Assembly: GCA_910584095.1 (NCBI GenBank)
Contig: CAJTYU010000052.1
Coordinates: 1-8,204 of the forward strand
Direction: 5' to 3'
Length of the DNA stretch: 8,204 nucleotides
Source: an uncultured Dorea sp.
Lineage (GTDB): Bacteria; Bacillota; Clostridia; Lachnospirales; Lachnospiraceae
Below the pieces are notes generated by a model that was given only the letters and a program-made list of their open reading frames with translations, did no database searches and was not told the DNA's origin. Below, one piece after another: positions 7,292-8,204 of this stretch. How positions within the stretch are numbered: the stretch's first letter is position 1; each line of letters starts with the position of its first letter. Position numbers and translations under genes: made by a program.

Positions 7292-7320
7292 AGTATACCA
7301 TTTATGATTTGATAAAACCA
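7292..7320 (-). promoter_or_regulatory. Candidate sigma-A promoter for the AAA-ATPase-like gene
   Basis: On the minus strand, TGGTATACT gives an extended -10 (TG one base before TATACT, at 7292-7297), with a weak TGGTTT -35 (7315-7320) at 17-base spacing. Transcription would begin about 40 bases before the start codon. The extended TG may offset the poor -35. Confidence 0.45.
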
Positions 7321-7388
7321 GTAGTTACGTCTAAACAGCATTTATTCTTTCAGCGTCTGCCTGCAATTCTATTTTATTGGATTTTTAT

Positions 7389-7448
7389 TATCCAGAAAAG
7401 TATACTCATTGGACTGCTAATGTCCAATAAGGTGTACTTTTCTGGATA
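7389..7448. repeat. 60-base near-perfect palindrome upstream of flagellin
   Basis: The left arm (7389-7414) begins TATCCAGAAAAGTATAC and ends ATTGGAC. The right arm (7422-7448) begins GTCCAAT and ends GTGTACTTTTCTGGATA. The outer 17 bases pair at 16 positions plus one T-G wobble, and the inner 7 pair fully, separated by a small asymmetric bulge. The loop is TGCTAAT (7 bases). Neither side is followed by a T run, so it does not look like an intrinsic terminator. It could be a miniature mobile or REP-like element, a large operator, or a recombination site. Confidence 0.85.
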
Positions 7449-7514
7449 GATTGCCGGCATATCAGAAACCCCGTTTGATTCATATTCAAAGCCTTCACAA
7501 AATTTATAATTATG

Positions 7515-7534
7515 CAGGAAAAAGGAATTTCCTG
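7515..7534 (+). promoter_or_regulatory. Leader hairpin with GGA in the loop, candidate CsrA site
   Basis: CAGGAAA (7515-7521) pairs with TTTCCTG (7528-7534) around the loop AAGGAA, leaving GGA exposed. This is the known preferred form of a CsrA site, and it sits 11 bases before a second GGA-containing site at the Shine-Dalgarno. In Bacillus subtilis, CsrA represses flagellin translation through two such sites and FliW relieves it. Neither csrA nor fliW is in the window, so use of this site is inferred. Confidence 0.5.
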
Positions 7535-7545
7535 TAAGCAAATTC

Positions 7546-7552
7546 AAGGAGG
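7546..7552 (+). promoter_or_regulatory. Flagellin Shine-Dalgarno, possible second CsrA site
   Basis: AAGGAGG is a perfect anti-16S match, 7 bases before ATG 7560, as expected for an abundant protein. The preceding bases read CAAGGAGGA, compatible with a CsrA footprint overlapping the ribosome site. Confidence 0.85.
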
Positions 7553-7559
7553 AAAAACC

Positions 7560-8204
7560 ATGAGAATTCAACATAATATTACTGCATTAAATGCACACAG
7601 AAACTTAACAAACAACAATTCAGCATTAACAAAGAACCTTGAAAAATTATCTTCTGGTTACAGAATCAACCGCGCTGGCGACGACGCTGCCGGTCTTGCT
7701 ATTTCCGAGAAGATGCGCGCTCAGATCACAGGTCTGCAGACTGCTCAGAAGAACGCGGAAGACGGTGTTTCTCTCGTTCAGACAGCAGAGGGCGCTTTGA
7801 CAGAGGTTCACTCCATGCTGAACCGTATGGTTGAGCTGGCTACACAGTCTGCTAACGGAACATACTCTTCTGCAAACCGTACTGAGATGCAGAAGGAAGT
7901 TCAGGCTCTGATTGACGAGATCAAGAGAATCGGCGATACAGCTAACTTCAACGGCACAAAGCTGTTCAATGGCGATGTAGATTCTATTAAGCTTCATGTT
8001 GGTGAAGAAGGAACAGACGCTAACCAGATTACAGTTACATTTGCGGCAATCAACGCAGCCAGCATTTCTGGAATTGATAAGAGCGGTACAGCTACCAATC
8101 CACAGGATATCGCAGCGCTTGATATTACTACTGCTGATACTGCAAAGGCAGCAATCTCTGTAATCAACGCAGCAATCGACAACATTTCTTCTATGCGTTC
8201 TTCA
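7560..8204 (+). CDS. hag: Flagellin, filament subunit (3' end outside the window)
   Basis: The first 215 codons of flagellin, the filament protein exported unfolded through the flagellar type III apparatus. It opens MRIQHNITALNAHRNL, followed by LEKLSSGYRINRAGDDAAGLAISEKM, given here in pieces: LEKLSSGYRI (27-36), then AGDDAAGLAIS (39-49). SLVQTAEGAL and ELATQSANGT follow, the conserved D0/D1 N-terminal region. By residue 195-215 (AKAAISVINAAIDNISSMRS) the sequence already resembles the C-terminal D1 helix. The whole protein is therefore probably short, with only about 50 residues between the conserved halves and no large D2/D3 domain. Residues aligned to the TLR5 contact site of Salmonella flagellin (R89, L93, E113) are kept. 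The Ser/Thr-rich central segment is a plausible target for the neighbouring glycan genes. The symbol hag or fliC applies by family. No stop is reached in the window. Confidence 0.96.
   Translation, partial: MRIQHNITALNAHRNLTNNNSALTKNLEKLSSGYRINRAGDDAAGLAISEKMRAQITGLQTAQKNAEDGVSLVQTAEGALTEVHSMLNRMVELATQSANGTYSSANRTEMQKEVQALIDEIKRIGDTANFNGTKLFNGDVDSIKLHVGEEGTDANQITVTFAAINAASISGIDKSGTATNPQDIAALDITTADTAKAAISVINAAIDNISSMRSS

Larger units (their letters stand above)
7246..7559. other. Divergent intergenic region between the ATPase gene and flagellin
   Basis: This AT-rich stretch has no convincing coding sequence. From left to right it holds the leader and a candidate extended -10 promoter of the minus-strand ATPase gene, about 70 bases without recognised elements, a 60-base palindrome (7389-7448), and a flagellin leader with a small hairpin and strong Shine-Dalgarno. 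The flagellin promoter is unresolved. A GCCGGCAT at 7453-7460 resembles the sigma-28 -10 box (GCCGATAT) but has no TAAA at the right distance, and a TATAAT at 7505-7510 lacks a -35 box. Confidence 0.7.

Noticed and set aside
7389..7448. Palindrome as an intrinsic terminator
   Set aside because: Neither strand has a T run directly after the hairpin, and no gene ends next to it.
7505..7510. TATAAT as the flagellin promoter -10
   Set aside because: No -35-like hexamer at 16-18 bases (ATATTC at 17), and it would start transcripts inside the leader hairpin.
7647..8185. Minus-strand open frames under flagellin
   Set aside because: They are shadows of the strongly conserved flagellin frame and have no ribosome binding sites or recognisable domains.
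1..8204. CRISPR array, tRNA, rRNA or insertion sequence
   Set aside because: No regularly spaced direct repeats, no tRNA-like cloverleaf, no rRNA segments and no transposase were seen on reading through.

Overview
The window looks like part of a motile Gram-positive anaerobe of the class Clostridia, most likely a Lachnospiraceae-type gut bacterium. The grounds are the flagellin sequence, strong AGGAGG-type ribosome binding sites, moderate GC content, and an AAA-ATPase/PD-(D/E)XK protein of a kind common in that group. This assignment is an inference from family resemblance; no rRNA or tRNA lies in the window.

Positions 1-5536 hold a tightly packed plus-strand sugar-modification operon. In order it contains the 3' end of an unidentified gene, a family-2 glycosyltransferase, two different FkbM-family methyltransferases, and two tandem paralogues of glucose-1-phosphate cytidylyltransferase. 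The first paralogue has lost much of the family's active-site signature and the second is canonical (RfbF). Gaps between genes are 4 to 35 bases, and the operon ends at a strong intrinsic terminator (5491-5536). The glycosyltransferase and both methyltransferases carry the same Rossmann-like accessory module, C-terminal in the former and N-terminal or internal in the latter two.

Positions 5560-7245 (minus strand) hold a 561-residue AAA-ATPase-like protein with a C-terminal PD-(D/E)XK nuclease-type domain, convergent with the operon. Its physiological role is not known. A 314-base region (7246-7559) separates it from a divergently transcribed flagellin gene. That region holds a candidate promoter for the ATPase gene, a 60-base near-perfect palindrome, and a flagellin leader with a small hairpin and a second GGA site at the Shine-Dalgarno, resembling a CsrA target. 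The flagellin runs off the right edge and appears to be a short type without a large variable domain.

Working model (inference): the operon makes CDP-glucose or a derivative and builds a methylated glycan, and flagellin is the obvious nearby acceptor. A run of nine Gs inside the glycosyltransferase, just after its nucleotide-binding aspartates, could switch that gene off by slippage. The most notable points are this G tract, the catalytic/degenerate cytidylyltransferase pair, the shared accessory module, the large palindrome and the CsrA-like leader.
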